A DNA stretch of 6,752 nucleotides from Xanthobacteraceae bacterium (GTDB lineage: Bacteria > Pseudomonadota > Alphaproteobacteria > Rhizobiales > Xanthobacteraceae), in contig JASHVC010000489.1 in assembly GCA_030039655.1 (NCBI GenBank), positions 1 to 6,752 on the forward strand, given 5' to 3'. Every line of letters starts with the position of its first letter. The stretch's first letter is position 1. Position numbers and translations under genes: made by a program. Positions 5,428 to 6,752 of this stretch are shown here, in pieces. The notes under the pieces are model-generated. The model did no database searches. It was not told the DNA's origin and was given only the letters and a program-made list of their open reading frames with translations.

Positions 5428-6618
5428 ATGACGGACTCAATCGCCATTGTCGGCGGCGGCATCGGCGGGCTCGCGGCGGCGTTAGCGCTGGTGCGGCGCG
5501 GTATCGATGTCGAAGTTTACGAGCAGGCGCCCGAACTGCGCGAGCTTGGTGCCGGCGTGCAGATCAGCGCCAACGGCACTCGCGTTCTGCATGCGCTTGG
5601 GCTCAAAGAGGCACTGGAGAAGGTCCAGGTGCTGCCGGCCGGAAAGGCGATCCGGCTTTGGAACACCGGACAAAGCTGGAAGCTGTTCGATCTCGGACTT
5701 GAGTCGGTCGAGCGCTACGGCTTTCCCTACATCACCATCCACCGCGGCGACCTTCACAGCGTCATTGCGCAGGCGCTTCTAAATGCAAAGCCAGGCGCTA
5801 TTCACCTCAACCGCAAATGCGTCGGGCTTTCACAATCCAACAACCACGTTGAGCTGCGTTTTGAGAATGGCGCTCCCGTGCAGGCCGGGCTCGTTGTCGG
5901 CGCTGACGGCGTGCATTCGGTGGTGCGCGAAAATCTGTTTGGTGCGTCGAAGCCCGAATTCTGCGGGATTATCGCTTGGCGCGGCGTGCTGCCGATGCAA
6001 CGGGTGCCGGCCACGATCTCGCGGACGATCGGCACCAATTGGGTCGGTCCGGGCGGCCATGTCGTGCACTATCCGCTGCGCGGCGGGACGCTGCTCAACA
6101 TCGTCGCCCTGCAAGAGCGTGACGACTGGAAAGTCGAAGGCTGGAACGTTGCCGGCACTACCGATGAGGTGCTCAACGATCTGCGCGGCTGGCATCCGGA
6201 TTTGCAGGCCGTATTCCGCGCCGTGGATGTCCCATACAAATGGGCGCTGGCATTGCGGCCGGCCATGGACGCCTGGAGCAAAGGGCGCTCCACGCTGCTC
6301 GGCGATGCGTGTCATCCGATGGTACCGTTTCTCGCCCAGGGCGCGGTGATGGCGCTGGAGGACGGTCTCGTGCTGGCGCGGGCCGTCGAGAAATATGGAG
6401 TTCAGCCGGACGCGCTTTCGCACTATGAGGCGGCACGGCGTCAGCGCGCCAACAAGGTCGTCGCCGGCTCCGCCGCCATGATTCCGCGCTTCCACAACCG
6501 CGCTATGGTCGATGCCGCTGCGGCGCAAGCCCACGTCGAACACGAGTGGCAGGAAGACCGCATTCGCGAGCGTTACGACTGGCTGTTTACTTACGATGCG
6601 ACAGCGGTGCCGGTATGA
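5428..6618 (+). CDS. FAD-dependent aromatic monooxygenase, salicylate hydroxylase / 3-hydroxybenzoate 6-hydroxylase-like
   Basis: This is a 396-residue single-component flavoprotein hydroxylase (group A). It has the ADP-binding motif GGGIGG (9-14) and [14 protein letters not shown] (41-54), a typical salicylate-hydroxylase-family block. The DG motif [11 protein letters not shown] lies at 158-168, and the GD motif [15 protein letters not shown] at 292-306 binds the FAD ribityl chain. The end, [16 protein letters not shown], is also characteristic of the family. Such enzymes use NAD(P)H and O2 to hydroxylate a phenolic acid in the cytosol, either with decarboxylation (salicylate to catechol) or without (3-hydroxybenzoate to gentisate). 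Closely related proteins in alphaproteobacteria are often annotated this way without proof of substrate, so the reaction is uncertain. The start at 5428 is 6 nt after the previous stop with only a weak GAG upstream (5424-5426), which suggests translational coupling. It probably acts in the same aromatic pathway as the dioxygenase. Confidence 0.87.
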   Translation: MTDSIAIVGGGIGGLAAALALVRRGIDVEVYEQAPELRELGAGVQISANGTRVLHALGLKEALEKVQVLPAGKAIRLWNTGQSWKLFDLGLESVERYGFPYITIHRGDLHSVIAQALLNAKPGAIHLNRKCVGLSQSNNHVELRFENGAPVQAGLVVGADGVHSVVRENLFGASKPEFCGIIAWRGVLPMQRVPATISRTIGTNWVGPGGHVVHYPLRGGTLLNIVALQERDDWKVEGWNVAGTTDEVLNDLRGWHPDLQAVFRAVDVPYKWALALRPAMDAWSKGRSTLLGDACHPMVPFLAQGAVMALEDGLVLARAVEKYGVQPDALSHYEAARRQRANKVVAGSAAMIPRFHNRAMVDAAAAQAHVEHEWQEDRIRERYDWLFTYDATAVPV

Positions 6619-6654
6619 GCTTTGCAGCTGGTTTCGTTTGCGGCCAAAATTCAC

Positions 6655-6660
6655 TATAAG
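6655..6660 (+). promoter_or_regulatory. Possible -10 box (TATAAG) before the last gene
   Basis: The 70-bp gap 6619-6688 contains an AT-rich patch ending in TATAAG. This resembles a -10 box about 29 nt upstream of the ATG at 6689. I see no convincing -35 box at 16-18 bp; the best is a poor TTTCGT at 6632-6637. The next gene may have its own start site or be read through from the monooxygenase gene. Confidence 0.25.
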
Positions 6661-6688
6661 CGCCCAAAGAGGAAACGAGGACCAAGCC

Positions 6689-6752
6689 ATGTATTCAGGA
6701 CCCGGCGTAAAGACGAGCCCGGATTTCCCAATTCCCGACAAGATGCGGGCGT
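6689..6752 (+). CDS. Start of an unidentified gene (3' truncated by window edge)
   Basis: ATG at 6689 follows GAGG (6677-6680) with an 8-nt gap, and a second purine-rich AGAGGAAA lies at 6668-6675, so the ribosome binding site is good. The 21 visible residues read MYSGPGVKTSPDFPIPDKMR plus Ala and run off the window. There is no signal peptide in this stretch. That is too short for a family call. Being on the same strand 70 bp after the monooxygenase, it may belong to the same pathway. Confidence 0.6.
   Translation, partial: MYSGPGVKTSPDFPIPDKMRA

Noticed and set aside
5830..6741. A long minus-strand open frame (303 codons) opposite the flavin monooxygenase gene
   Set aside because: It is antisense to a gene with all family motifs, contains no recognisable domain, and is explained by GC-rich codon bias keeping the opposite frame free of stops.

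Overview
The window is GC-rich and gene-dense, with a GC-biased codon third position. It reads like a chromosomal segment of an alphaproteobacterium of the Bradyrhizobium/Rhodopseudomonas type (Nitrobacteraceae/Bradyrhizobiaceae). The evidence is a DUF2865-like protein at the left edge, the style of the catabolic genes, and a paired-palindrome intergenic repeat. That assignment is inference from sequence style; there is no marker gene in the window.

Layout. At the left edge (to 376) is the C-terminal part of a DUF2865-like protein on the plus strand. It overlaps tail-to-tail with a minus-strand FAD-dependent oxidoreductase of the L-2-hydroxyglutarate oxidase (LhgO) type (361-1455). A 122-bp divergent control region (1456-1577) separates that gene from a plus-strand block. 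The block holds a Rieske [2Fe-2S] ferredoxin (1578-1916), a Gfo/Idh/MocA dehydrogenase resembling phthalate cis-dihydrodiol dehydrogenase (1916-3097), and a Rieske non-haem iron oxygenase alpha subunit (3169-4458) with its beta subunit (4455-4955). Then come an 80-bp imperfect palindrome (4977-5056), a small protein of unknown function (5068-5421), a salicylate-hydroxylase-like FAD monooxygenase (5428-6618), and the first 21 codons of another gene (from 6689).

How the genes may work together (inference). The ferredoxin, alpha and beta subunits form most of a multicomponent ring-hydroxylating oxygenase. The Gfo/Idh/MocA enzyme would rearomatise the cis-dihydrodiol, and the FAD monooxygenase would hydroxylate a phenolic acid before ring cleavage. 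This looks like an upper pathway for an aromatic carboxylate or related arene. No ferredoxin reductase, ring-cleavage enzyme, transporter or regulator lies in the window, so the substrate cannot be named. The LhgO-like enzyme may or may not belong to the pathway.

Several starts were set by context. TGATG couples ferredoxin to dehydrogenase, ATGA couples alpha to beta, and good ribosome binding sites fix the starts at 1455 and 1578. Two plus-strand promoter candidates (about 1519-1548 and 3112-3140) suggest two transcription units. The most notable non-coding item is the nested palindrome at 4977-5056, whose two hairpins differ only by paired, compensatory changes. I found no CRISPR array, tRNA, rRNA, transposase or phage gene. 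No stretch longer than 300 bases lacks a gene.
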